Both the position numbers and the translations under genes were made by a program. From Burkholderia vietnamiensis LMG 10929 (lineage in GTDB: Bacteria > Pseudomonadota > Gammaproteobacteria > Burkholderiales > Burkholderiaceae): a stretch of DNA of 64,000 nt. This document shows, piece by piece, positions 55,690-64,000 of this stretch. Location: contig NZ_CP009631.1 of the NCBI RefSeq assembly GCF_000959445.1, forward strand, positions 2,542,001-2,606,000, in the 5' to 3' direction. The stretch's first letter is position 1, and each line of letters begins with the position of its first letter. The notes under the pieces were generated by a model. That model was not told where the DNA came from. It searched no databases and saw nothing but the letters and a program-made list of their open reading frames with translations.

Positions 55690-58614
55690 TTACAGCGTAC
55701 GGGCGACTTCGGTCACTTCGAAGACTTCGAACTGGTCGCCTTCGACGATGTCGTTGAAGTTCTTCACCGACATACCGCACTCGAAGCCTTGCTTGACTTC
55801 CTTCACGTCGTCCTTGAAGCGCTTCAGCGATTCGAGTTCGCCCGTGAAGATCACGACGTTGTTGCGCAGCACGCGCACCGACGACGAGCGCTTGACGATA
55901 CCGTCGGTGACCATACAGCCGGCGACCGTACCGATCTTCGGCACCTTGAACACCTGGCGCACCTCGACCATGCCGGTGATGACTTCGCGCTTCTCCGGCG
56001 CCAGCATGCCCGACATCGCCGCCTTCACCTCATCCACTGCGTCATAGATGATGTTGTAGTAGCGGATGTCGATGCCGTTCGCTTCGGCCAGCTTGCGCGC
56101 CTGTGCATCCGCACGCGTGTTGAAGCCGATGATGACCGCCTTCGATGCCGTCGCGAGGTTGACGTCGTTTTCGCTGATGCCGCCCACCGCGCTGTGCACG
56201 ATCTGCACACGCACTTCGTCGGTCGACAGCTTGAGCAGCGACTGCACGAGTGCTTCCTGCGAGCCCTGCACGTCGGCCTTGATGATGAGCGGCAGGTTCT
56301 GCACTTCGCCTTCGCCCATCTGCTCGAGCATGCTTTCCAGCTTCGCGGCCTGCTGCTTCGCCAGCTTGACGTCGCGGAACTTGCCCTGGCGGAACAACGC
56401 GATTTCGCGCGCCTTGCGCTCGTCCGGCAGCACGATCACTTCCTCGCCTGCGCCCGGCACTTCCGACAGACCCTGAATTTCGACCGGGATCGACGGACCG
56501 GCTTCCTTCGTCGGCTTGCCGTTCTCGTCGAGCATCGCACGCACGCGGCCGTAAGCCGAGCCTGCCAGCACGATGTCACCTCGGTTCAGCGTACCCGACT
56601 GCACCAGGATCGTCGCGACCGGGCCCTTGCCCTTGTCCAACTTCGCTTCGATCACGATACCCTTGGCCGGCGCCTCGACCGGTGCCTTCAGTTCCAGCAC
56701 TTCGGCCTGCAGCAGCACGTTCTCGAGGAGATCGTCGATGCCTGCGCCCGTCTTCGCCGACACCGGCACGAACGGCGAATCGCCGCCGTACTCTTCCGGC
56801 ACGACGCCTTCCGCGACCAGCTCCTGCTTGACGCGATCCGGGTTCGCTTCCGGCTTGTCGATCTTGTTGATCGCCACGACGATCGGCACACCGCCCGCCT
56901 TCGCGTGAGCGATGGCTTCCTTCGTCTGCGGCATCACGCCGTCGTCGGCCGCCACCACCAGCACCACGATGTCGGTCGCCTTCGCGCCGCGTGCACGCAT
57001 GGCCGTGAAGGCCTCGTGACCCGGCGTGTCGAGGAACGTGATGACGCCGCGCGGCGTTTCGACGTGGTATGCGCCGATGTGCTGCGTAATGCCGCCCGCT
57101 TCGCCTGCGGCAACCTTCGCGCGGCGGATGTGGTCGAGCAGCGAGGTCTTGCCGTGGTCGACGTGACCCATCACCGTGACGACCGGCGGACGCGGCAGCT
57201 GCTCGGCGTCCGAACTCGTTTCGCCTTCGACCAGCAGCGCTTCCGGATCGTCCAGCTTGGCCGCGACCGCACGGTGGCCCAGTTCCTCGACGACGATCAT
57301 CGCCGTTTCCTGGTCGAGCACCTGGTTGATCGTGACCATCTGGCCCATCTTCATCATCACCTTGATGACTTCCGAGGCCTTGATCGACATCTTGTGCGCG
57401 AGATCGGCAACCGAAATGGTTTCCGGCACGTGCACTTCACGCACGATCGGTTCGGTCGGTGCCTGGAACGTCGATGCGCTGTCCTGGTGACGGCCGCGCC
57501 CCTTCGGGCCGCCGCGCCAGCCGCGGTCGACGCCGCCGCTCGAATCGCCGCGCGTCTTGATGCCGCGACGCTTCGCTGCGTCGTCCTGCCAGCCGCCCTT
57601 GCCGCCGCCCGGCTTCTTGTTGCGGTCGCCCGCGCCTGCTGCCGGCGCCTGCGTCGTGGCCGGCGTCGCACCGGCCGGCTTCTTCACGGCCGGACGTGCC
57701 TGCACGCCTGCGCCTGCCGGCTTCGCCGGCTTGTGCAGCGTGCCCTTCGCCTCGGCGGGCTTCGGTGCCTCGACCGGCTTCGGCGGCTCGACGGCCTTCA
57801 CGACTGCCTTGCGCGGCGTGTTCATCATTTCGCGAATCGCGCGCGCTTCGGCTTCGGCCGCCTCGCGACGCTTGCGAATCTCTTCCTGCTCGGCGCGCGC
57901 CTTGTCCGCCGCCTCTCGGGCTGCGTCCTCGGCCTTCTTCGCCGCTTCGCGCTGCGCTGCACGCTCGGCAGCCGCGCGTGCTTCTTCCTGCGCGGACTGC
58001 GCGCCCGGCGCTTCCTGCTTCGCTTCGGCGGCTTGCTGCGCGGCAGCCTGCTGCGCCGCTGCGGCTTCCGCCGCCGCACGCTTGGCCGCTGCCTCTTCTT
58101 CGGCACGACGGCGCTCGGCTTCGGCCGCTTCCTCGCGGGCGCGGCGCTCGGCTTCTTCACGCTCGAGGCGCTCTTGACGCTCGCGCAGCTCCTGCGCCTG
58201 CTGCTCGAGCAGCTCGGCTTCGCGGCGCGCTTCTTCCTCGCGACGCTTCAGTTCTGCATCGTCGTCCGCTTCGGCGACTTGCGCCTGACCCTGTTCCGCA
58301 CCTTCGGCGACGTCGTCGCGCTTGACGAACGTACGCTTCTTGCGGACCTCGACCTGAATGGTGCGAGCCTTGCCCGTCGCGTCAGACTGCTTGATCTCCG
58401 ACGTATGCTTGCGGGTCAGCGTGATCTTGCGCTTGTCGCCGTCGGTTGCGCCGTGCGACTTGCGCAAATGATCGAGCAGACGCGCCTTGTCCGTCTCGGA
58501 CAGCGCATCGTCTTCACTCGCTTTCTGGACGCCCGCTGCCTGCAGCTGTTCGAGCAGCACACCAGCAGGCATTTTCAGTTCCGCGGCAAATTGGGCTACG
58601 TTGTTACTCGCCAT
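55690..58614 (-). CDS. infB: Translation initiation factor IF-2
   Basis: This 974-residue factor delivers initiator tRNA to the 30S subunit. An IF2_N domain (residues 1-50) is followed by a long charged region (about 110-400) rich in A, E, K and R. A second IF2_N-like segment ([26 protein letters not shown]) comes before the GTPase domain. That domain has G1 [19 protein letters not shown] near 485, G3 DTPGHEAF and G4 [12 protein letters not shown]. Domains II-IV close the protein. ATG 58614 follows AGAGGAATGA. The N-terminal region is of the length usual in Burkholderia. Confidence 0.97.
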   Translation of the reverse strand: MASNNVAQFAAELKMPAGVLLEQLQAAGVQKASEDDALSETDKARLLDHLRKSHGATDGDKRKITLTRKHTSEIKQSDATGKARTIQVEVRKKRTFVKRDDVAEGAEQGQAQVAEADDDAELKRREEEARREAELLEQQAQELRERQERLEREEAERRAREEAAEAERRRAEEEAAAKRAAAEAAAAQQAAAQQAAEAKQEAPGAQSAQEEARAAAERAAQREAAKKAEDAAREAADKARAEQEEIRKRREAAEAEARAIREMMNTPRKAVVKAVEPPKPVEAPKPAEAKGTLHKPAKPAGAGVQARPAVKKPAGATPATTQAPAAGAGDRNKKPGGGKGGWQDDAAKRRGIKTRGDSSGGVDRGWRGGPKGRGRHQDSASTFQAPTEPIVREVHVPETISVADLAHKMSIKASEVIKVMMKMGQMVTINQVLDQETAMIVVEELGHRAVAAKLDDPEALLVEGETSSDAEQLPRPPVVTVMGHVDHGKTSLLDHIRRAKVAAGEAGGITQHIGAYHVETPRGVITFLDTPGHEAFTAMRARGAKATDIVVLVVAADDGVMPQTKEAIAHAKAGGVPIVVAINKIDKPEANPDRVKQELVAEGVVPEEYGGDSPFVPVSAKTGAGIDDLLENVLLQAEVLELKAPVEAPAKGIVIEAKLDKGKGPVATILVQSGTLNRGDIVLAGSAYGRVRAMLDENGKPTKEAGPSIPVEIQGLSEVPGAGEEVIVLPDERKAREIALFRQGKFRDVKLAKQQAAKLESMLEQMGEGEVQNLPLIIKADVQGSQEALVQSLLKLSTDEVRVQIVHSAVGGISENDVNLATASKAVIIGFNTRADAQARKLAEANGIDIRYYNIIYDAVDEVKAAMSGMLAPEKREVITGMVEVRQVFKVPKIGTVAGCMVTDGIVKRSSSVRVLRNNVVIFTGELESLKRFKDDVKEVKQGFECGMSVKNFNDIVEGDQFEVFEVTEVARTL

Positions 58615-58705
58615 TCATTCCTCTTAGTGCAAGGACCGATTCCTTGCGGTTAGCATCGGGTCAGGCCATACGGCCGCCATCAAATCAGTGCGCCATGGTC
58701 ATTTC

Positions 58706-60181
58706 TCACTGGAACCAATGTTCACGTGCTTTCATGATCAACGCCTTAGCGGCATCCTCTTCCACTCCGGTCATGTCGACCAGTTCATCCACAGCAAGCT
58801 CGGCGAGATCGTCGCGCGTCTGCACGCCGTGTTCGGCCAGCTTCGTGAGCAACTCCGGCGTGATGCCGTCGAGGCTCTTCAGATCCAGCGCAGCGTTCTC
58901 GACCTTTTCTTCGTTCGCGATCGCCATCGTCAGCAGCGCGTCGCGTGCGCGGTTGCGCAGTTCGTGCACGGTGTCCTCGTCGAACGCCTCGATTTCGAGC
59001 ATTTCGTTGAGCGGCACGTAGGCGATCTCTTCGAGGCTCGTGAAGCCCTCGTCGATCAGGATGTCGGCGACTTCTTCATCGACGTCGAGACGCGCCATGA
59101 ACAATGCACGCAGCCGTTCGCGTTCTTCGCCCTGCTTCAGGGCGGATTCGTCCGGCGTCATGATGTTGATTTGCCAGCCGGTCAGTTCGCTGGCAAGGCG
59201 AACGTTCTGACCGCTGCGGCCGATCGCGACGGCCAGCTCGTTCTCGTCGACGACGACGTCCATCGAGTGCTTTTCTTCATCGACGACGATCGACTGGACG
59301 GCTGCCGGCGCGAGCGCGCCGATCACGAACTGGGCGGGATCCTCCGACCATAGCACGATGTCGATGTTTTCGCCACCGAGCTCGTTGCGCACGGCCTGCA
59401 CGCGCGAGCCGCGGATGCCGACGCAGGTGCCGATCGGATCGATGCGCTTGTCGTATGCGATCACGCCGATCTTCGCGCGCACGCCCGGATCGCGCGCGGC
59501 CGCCTTGATCTCGAGCAGGCCCTGCTCGATTTCCGGCACTTCCATCTCGAACAGCTTCATCAGGAACTCGGGCGCGGTACGCGACAGTTCGATCTGCGGG
59601 CCGCGCGCGGTGCGGTCGACCTTCGCGATGTACGCACGCACGCGGTCGCCCACGCGCAGGTTTTCCTTCGGGATCAGCTGGTCGCGGCGCAGCAGCGCTT
59701 CGACGCGGCCCGATTCGACGATGAAGTTGCCCTTGTCGAGGCGCTTGACCGTACCGGTCATGATCTTTTCGCCGCGCTCGAGGTAGTCGTTCAGGATCTG
59801 CTCGCGCTCGGCGTCGCGCACCTTCTGCAGGATCACCTGCTTGGCAGCCTGCGCGCCGATCCGGCCGAACTCGATCGACGGCACCGGTTCCTCGATGAAT
59901 TCGCCGACTTCGACGTCGGGCTTCTGCTCACGTGCTTCGAACAGCAGGATCTCGCGATCCGGCTCCTGCAAGCCTGCCTCGTCGGGCACGACGAGCCAGC
60001 GACGGAAGGTTTCGTGCTCGCCGCTTTCGCGATCGATATGGACGCGGATTTCGGCGCCTTCGTCGAACAGCTTCTTGGAAGCGGAAGCGAGCGCGGCCTC
60101 GAGGGCGCCCAGCACCACATCCTTGTCGACGTTTTTCTCGCGCGCCAGCGCATCCACCAGCATCAACACTTCGCGACTCAT
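58706..60181 (-). CDS. nusA: Transcription termination/antitermination factor NusA
   Basis: This 491-residue protein binds RNA polymerase and modulates pausing, termination and antitermination. The N-terminal domain opens [23 protein letters not shown]. An S1 domain lies near 135-200 and KH domains at about 200-345 ([43 protein letters not shown]). Two C-terminal acidic repeats ([46 protein letters not shown]) close it. The start ATG overlaps the rimP stop by one base (TAATG). Confidence 0.97.
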   Translation of the reverse strand: MSREVLMLVDALAREKNVDKDVVLGALEAALASASKKLFDEGAEIRVHIDRESGEHETFRRWLVVPDEAGLQEPDREILLFEAREQKPDVEVGEFIEEPVPSIEFGRIGAQAAKQVILQKVRDAEREQILNDYLERGEKIMTGTVKRLDKGNFIVESGRVEALLRRDQLIPKENLRVGDRVRAYIAKVDRTARGPQIELSRTAPEFLMKLFEMEVPEIEQGLLEIKAAARDPGVRAKIGVIAYDKRIDPIGTCVGIRGSRVQAVRNELGGENIDIVLWSEDPAQFVIGALAPAAVQSIVVDEEKHSMDVVVDENELAVAIGRSGQNVRLASELTGWQINIMTPDESALKQGEERERLRALFMARLDVDEEVADILIDEGFTSLEEIAYVPLNEMLEIEAFDEDTVHELRNRARDALLTMAIANEEKVENAALDLKSLDGITPELLTKLAEHGVQTRDDLAELAVDELVDMTGVEEDAAKALIMKAREHWFQ

Positions 60182-60639
60182 TATTTGCGGCTCCTAAAGT
60201 CAACTTGCGGAATCAGGCGGGCTTTGTCGATATCGGCCAGCGTGAAATCCAGCATGGCGGCCTCGCCCTTATTCCTCTCAAATTCCAAACCGATCGTTTC
60301 GCCATTCGGCGCGTGCAGAATGCCCCGGTACGTCTTGCGCCCGTCCAGCGGCTTTTTCAAGGTCACGGAAACTTCGCTGCCGGCGAAGCGCTCGAAGTCG
60401 GCCAGTTTCTTCAACGGGCGGTCGAGCCCCGGGGACGAGACTTCGAGCCGTTCGTAATCGATGTTTTCGACCGTCAAGACGTGCTGGAGCTGACGCGTCA
60501 CCTTTTCGCAATCGTCGAGCGAAATGCCGGCAGGCTGATCGATATAGATGCAAAGCATGCCGCGCCCGGTGCGCTCGAGATCCACGAGCTCATAGCCGAG
60601 CCCGGTGACCGTGGTTTCTATCAGTTCCGTCAGTTGCAC
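60181..60639 (-). CDS. rimP: Ribosome maturation factor RimP
   Basis: This 152-residue protein is needed for 30S assembly. It carries [42 protein letters not shown], then [29 protein letters not shown], the RimP signature. The start is GTG at 60639 with AGAGGA just upstream. It is the first gene of the operon with nusA, infB, rbfA and truB, downstream of the leader terminator at 60742-60766. Confidence 0.95.
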   Translation of the reverse strand: MQLTELIETTVTGLGYELVDLERTGRGMLCIYIDQPAGISLDDCEKVTRQLQHVLTVENIDYERLEVSSPGLDRPLKKLADFERFAGSEVSVTLKKPLDGRKTYRGILHAPNGETIGLEFERNKGEAAMLDFTLADIDKARLIPQVDFRSRK

Positions 60640-60741
60640 AGTGTCCTCTCAGGTGTTCGCGCCCGCCGCTCGCGATTCACCCGCGGGCGCGCGCCTTAGC
60701 CGGCGCAGGAAGCGCTACCCGAGATGCCTAACCGTTTCAGC

Positions 60742-60766
60742 AAAAAAAAATGGGCGGAACGCCCAT
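60742..60766 (-). terminator. Intrinsic terminator in the leader of the rimP-nusA operon
   Basis: On the minus strand, ATGGGCG/CGCCCAT with loop TTC is followed by a run of nine T. It lies between the consensus promoter (60829-60857) and the rimP start (60639). Transcripts from that promoter would therefore end after about 80 nt unless antitermination occurs. Confidence 0.85.
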
Positions 60767-60828
60767 CTTCTCTTACTGGTGGTCGCACCTGAGCCGCACA
60801 TTGAATCCGTACGCCCAGCGACTCCGCG

Positions 60829-60857
60829 ATTATAGCGTTTTTTAGCGCAATCGCCAA
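60829..60857 (-). promoter_or_regulatory. Sigma-70 promoter of the rimP-nusA-infB operon
   Basis: On the minus strand, -35 TTGGCG (60852-60857) and a perfect -10 TATAAT (60829-60834) are separated by 17 bp. The start point should be near 60822, about 180 nt before rimP. Confidence 0.75.
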
Positions 60858-61064
60858 GCCAGCCGGTTAAAGCAGCGTTCAGCCCGCCTTTACCGGCCAA
60901 AAATGCGAAGCCGGACTGTCCGACCACGCGGCACAATCCGGCAACACGACATATATACAGTCGAAAACAGCGGGCGAGATACCGGCCGAATCGGCGTGCG
61001 CCGATTTCGCCGGCACATCGGCGGCGTCATGCCGCCGTCGCGCCGCCGTCGTTTGCGCGAACGG

Positions 61065-62762
61065 TCAGCGACCGCGCGAGCGATTGCGCTGCGGACGCTG
61101 GCCGCCGCGCGCACCGCCGTTGCCGTTGCCGGCGCCGTCGGCACGATTGCCGTTCGCGGTGCGCGGGCCGCCCTTGCCGGCGCCTCGCTTGCCACCCGCG
61201 CCTTCACGCTTCGGACCGGCGCCATACGACGCACGATTGCCGTCGACATCGCGACCGCCCGAGCGATTGCCATAGCCCGACGGCGCAACCGGCAGGCTGC
61301 CGTAGCCGCTCAGGCCAGGCAGGCCGGGCGCGCCGCGCCGGCCGCCGCCGCGACGCGGCTGATCGAGCTGACCATGCGTCGTCAGCACCGGCTCGCGGCT
61401 GATGAAGCCCATCGACGTCTGCATCGGATCGGGTTGGCGGCGCTCCTGCTGGCCGCCGGCGCGCTTGCCCTTTTCTTCGGACGGCGCCTTCAGGCCGACG
61501 GTCGCCATCAGCTTGCGCACCTGCGCCTCGTCGAGCTCTTCCCAACGACCGCGCTTGAGCCCGCGCGGCAGCGGAATCGGGCCGTGACGCGTGCGGATCA
61601 GGCGGCTCACCATCAGGCCGGCCGCCTCGAACATCCGCCGCACTTCGCGGTTGCGGCCCTCGGCCAGTGCGACGTGATACCAGTGGTTCGTGCCTTCGCC
61701 GCCGCCATCGCGGATGCGCAGGAAGTTCGCCGGACCGTCGTCGAGCTCGACACCGTGCAGCAGCTTCTGACGCATCCCCTCGGACAGCTCGCCGACCACG
61801 CGCACCGCGTATTCACGCTCGACGCTGTAGCGCGGATGCATGAAACGGTTCGCGAGATCGCCCGACGTCGTCAGCATCAACAGACCTTCGGTGTTGAAGT
61901 CGAGACGGCCGACCGCCAGCCATTTCGCCGTCTTCATCGGCGGCAGGCGATCGAACACCGACGGACGACCTTCCGGGTCGGCGTGACTGACGATTTCGCC
62001 GGTCGGCTTGTGGTACAGCAGCACGCGCGGCGGCTTGTTGGGCAGCTTGCGCTTGACCGGCTTGCCGTTGATGCGGACCTGGTCGGTCGGCATGATGCGC
62101 TGGCCGATGTGCGCGGGCTCACCGTTCACCGACACGCGGCCGGCAACGATCAGCTCTTCCATTTCGCGGCGCGAACCCATGCCGGCTTCCGCCAGCACCT
62201 TGTGGAGCTTCGGCGCATCGTCGTCCGGCGACAGCACGCGCTTATTCGCCGGCTGGGCGCGGCCGCGGCGCAGCATCGGCGCACGCACGCCGCTGCCGCC
62301 CGCGGCGTTGTCCGCGTCGAACGCCGGCGACGTCACGTAGGCGAACAGATCGTCCTGCGATGCCGCCTCGGTGCCGGCATTCGCGACGGCGCCGTCGGTT
62401 TTGGCCGCGCCGCCGCGCCGCCCCTGACCGCCCTGCGCGGCCTTGGCCGCACCTTCGCGCTTGCCGGCCGGCTTGCGGCCGCCCTTGGCCGCTGCGTCCT
62501 TGCGCGGCGCACGCGCGGGTTGCGCGTCGGCAGCGTCGGCCGGCGGCGCATCCGCGGCTTCGCCGCCTTGCGGTTCGCCATCGGCGCCCTTCGATTTGGC
62601 AGCAGCGCGCCGGCGCGCGATCAGGCTGCGCGGGCCGCGCCGCAGGCCGCGACGGGGACGTTCGTCACCACCCGCGGCGCCAGCGTCCTGCTCCGGCGCA
62701 TCGTCGGCACGCGCGGCCTGCACGGCAGGCGCGGACGATTCAATATCGTGGATATCTGTCAA
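61065..62762 (-). CDS. rluB: 23S rRNA pseudouridine synthase RluB, long form
   Basis: This 565-residue protein has an RsuA/RluB core in the middle. The S4 domain lies at about 185-240 ([32 protein letters not shown]). The catalytic domain has [30 protein letters not shown], including the active-site Asp, and [26 protein letters not shown]. About 180 residues of A/R/G/K-rich low complexity precede the core, and about 130 G/N/R-rich residues follow it. The start is TTG at 62762, supported by GAGG six bases upstream; no ATG fits. It lies 60 bp after scpB. Confidence 0.9.
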   Translation of the reverse strand: MTDIHDIESSAPAVQAARADDAPEQDAGAAGGDERPRRGLRRGPRSLIARRRAAAKSKGADGEPQGGEAADAPPADAADAQPARAPRKDAAAKGGRKPAGKREGAAKAAQGGQGRRGGAAKTDGAVANAGTEAASQDDLFAYVTSPAFDADNAAGGSGVRAPMLRRGRAQPANKRVLSPDDDAPKLHKVLAEAGMGSRREMEELIVAGRVSVNGEPAHIGQRIMPTDQVRINGKPVKRKLPNKPPRVLLYHKPTGEIVSHADPEGRPSVFDRLPPMKTAKWLAVGRLDFNTEGLLMLTTSGDLANRFMHPRYSVEREYAVRVVGELSEGMRQKLLHGVELDDGPANFLRIRDGGGEGTNHWYHVALAEGRNREVRRMFEAAGLMVSRLIRTRHGPIPLPRGLKRGRWEELDEAQVRKLMATVGLKAPSEEKGKRAGGQQERRQPDPMQTSMGFISREPVLTTHGQLDQPRRGGGRRGAPGLPGLSGYGSLPVAPSGYGNRSGGRDVDGNRASYGAGPKREGAGGKRGAGKGGPRTANGNRADGAGNGNGGARGGQRPQRNRSRGR

Positions 62763-62822
62763 AACAACCTCAAAATGTCAGGTCTCGCGCCCGGCCCGGG
62801 CGCGGCAAGAAGTCGGCCGCGA

Positions 62823-63845
62823 TCAGGCGCGGCGCTGTTCGGGTTCTGCTTCGTCGTCGGGCAGCGCGTCGGCGCCGCGGGGCGCGCTCGCACTGCGTAC
62901 GGCATCGGCCAGGCTGTCGGACGTATCGTCCAGCATCTCGCCGTCCGCGGGACGGGAGCGCGAGGCATCGGCCTGGCCAGCCTCGCCCGGCATGTCGCCG
63001 GCCGCTTCCGCTCCGTCTCCGGCAGCCGCATCGGCGGCCGGCTTGCGGTCTTCCTCGTTCCATTGCTCGTGCAGCGACTCGGGCTGCACGCCGGCCGGCG
63101 CTGCTTCGGCGCCGCCCTGCTCCGCCTGGGCGCGATCAGCTTGCAGCGTATCGCGATTCGGCGTTTCCTGCGTCGACGCTGCGCCCGTGGCAGCGTCGAC
63201 CGGCAATTCGTTCGGTGCGTCATGCGGCTCGTCGGCCGCCGGTTCGACGGCCTCCGGCTCCGCTTCCGCAACCGCCGCATCGCCGTCGAAATCCATCGCC
63301 TGTTGGGCAAGCAGCGCGGCCTCGATGTTCGCCGCGGGCTCCTCGAGCGCCGGCAGATCGTCGAGCGCCTTCAGGCCGAGGTCGTCGAGGAACTGCTTGG
63401 TCGTCGCGTACAGCGCCGGGCGGCCCGGCACGTCGCGATGGCCGATCACCTCTATCCAGCCGCGATCCTCGAGCTGCTTCACCACCTGCGTATTGACCGT
63501 GACGCCGCGAATCTCTTCGATGTCGCCGCGCGTGACCGGCTGCCGATACGCGATGATCGCGAGCGTTTCGAGCACCGCGCGCGAATATTTCGGCGGCTTC
63601 TCGGGATGCAGGCGATCCAGAAAATGGCGCATCGCCGGCTTGCTCTGGAAGCGCCATCCGGTTGCCAGCGCCACCAGTTCGACGCCTCGGCCGGACCAAT
63701 CCTGTTTCAGATCTTCGAGCAACGTGCGGACCGTGTCAGCCGACACGCCGTCGGCAAAGAGCTTACGCAAATCGCCGAGCTTCAGCGGCTCCTGCGCACA
63801 GATCAAAGCAGTCTCGAGGACGATCTTCGCCTCTTGGGTATTCAT
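62823..63845 (-). CDS. scpB: Segregation and condensation protein ScpB, with long acidic tail
   Basis: This 340-residue protein has the ScpB winged-helix pair in residues 1-170: [68 protein letters not shown] and [23 protein letters not shown]. ScpB works with ScpA and SMC in chromosome condensation. The last 165 residues are an acidic Ala/Glu/Asp-rich extension that most ScpB proteins lack. The gene is upstream of rluB, a common neighbourhood. Confidence 0.93.
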   Translation of the reverse strand: MNTQEAKIVLETALICAQEPLKLGDLRKLFADGVSADTVRTLLEDLKQDWSGRGVELVALATGWRFQSKPAMRHFLDRLHPEKPPKYSRAVLETLAIIAYRQPVTRGDIEEIRGVTVNTQVVKQLEDRGWIEVIGHRDVPGRPALYATTKQFLDDLGLKALDDLPALEEPAANIEAALLAQQAMDFDGDAAVAEAEPEAVEPAADEPHDAPNELPVDAATGAASTQETPNRDTLQADRAQAEQGGAEAAPAGVQPESLHEQWNEEDRKPAADAAAGDGAEAAGDMPGEAGQADASRSRPADGEMLDDTSDSLADAVRSASAPRGADALPDDEAEPEQRRA

Positions 63846-64000
63846 GCAGCTAGGCCAGACCCTGTGGTCAAACGAACCGGATCAACGAACAGACGAAAGG
63901 AACGGAAGACGCGCTCGCCCGATTCTGATCGGTCATATTGATGGGAGCACGAACCGGGGGCGGCGAACCAACTTCAAGCCAGGCCCAAACCGGACGGAAC
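63846..64000. other. Region upstream of scpB, no gene recognised
   Basis: The last 155 bp hold no supported coding frame. They are likely to contain the scpB promoter or the 3' end of an upstream gene outside the window. Confidence 0.4.

Larger units (their letters stand above)
60640..61064. other. Gap between rluB and rimP
   Basis: This 425-bp gap contains the promoter at 60829-60857 and the leader terminator at 60742-60766. Between the terminator and rimP is a GC-rich stretch able to form stems. No coding frame is supported. The part from 60858 to 61064 shows nothing recognisable, and no separate terminator for rluB was found there. Confidence 0.6.

Overview
The window is high-GC DNA from a Burkholderia-type betaproteobacterium, most likely chromosome 1 of a member of the Burkholderia cepacia complex. 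This rests on the long second Hfq (Hfq2), the gene order rlmB-rnr, sucA-odhB-lpd, rimP-nusA-infB-rbfA-truB and scpB-rluB, the codon use and the protein sequences. No database search was run. Most of the window is ordinary core chromosome. I see no prophage, integrative element or CRISPR array.

Layout: 1-2910 holds the end of an rlmB-rnr pair (minus strand). 3096-3945 holds three tandem copies of a tRNA-Leu(CAG) unit, each with its own promoter and terminator. 4121-9073 is a sugar ABC importer operon led by a ROK regulator with a perfect AT-rich palindrome in front of it. 9363-12400 carries a SulP anion transporter, a ParB-like protein and a GNAT acetyltransferase (minus). 12669-17896 carries an MFS permease, a PsrA-like TetR regulator, fadD and an exported DUF1571 protein. 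17927-19851 has a small exported protein, hfq2 and a DUF2968 protein.

19906-32977 is a complete Tad/Flp pilus locus on the minus strand: flp, tadV, a tadE-like gene, cpaB/rcpC, rcpA, tadZ, tadA, tadB, tadC, tadD, a DUF3613 gene, tadG and a sigma-54 activator at the end. Divergent from flp, 33639-38452 encodes two repeat-rich lipoproteins and a TpsB/ShlB-type outer-membrane transporter, behind a perfect sigma-54 promoter (33572-33587). Palindromic CGTTAC/GTAACG motifs lie between the two divergent units. This Tad, activator, lipoprotein and TpsB cluster is the best candidate for an under-described system: a sigma-54-controlled adhesive surface apparatus in which a TpsB-like pore has no canonical TpsA partner and lacks the usual arginine of the VRGY motif.

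38619-40834 has a DUF2147 protein, an orphan IS5-like transposase fragment and zapE. 40934-46723 is the 2-oxoglutarate dehydrogenase operon sucA-odhB-lpd, with strong hairpins between its genes. 47040-48866 is typA. 49202-54149 is a MarR-regulated tripartite EmrAB-type efflux operon. 54234-60639 is the transcription/translation operon rimP-nusA-infB-rbfA-truB, preceded by a consensus promoter followed at once by an intrinsic terminator, which suggests attenuation or a short RNA. 61065-63845 is scpB-rluB.
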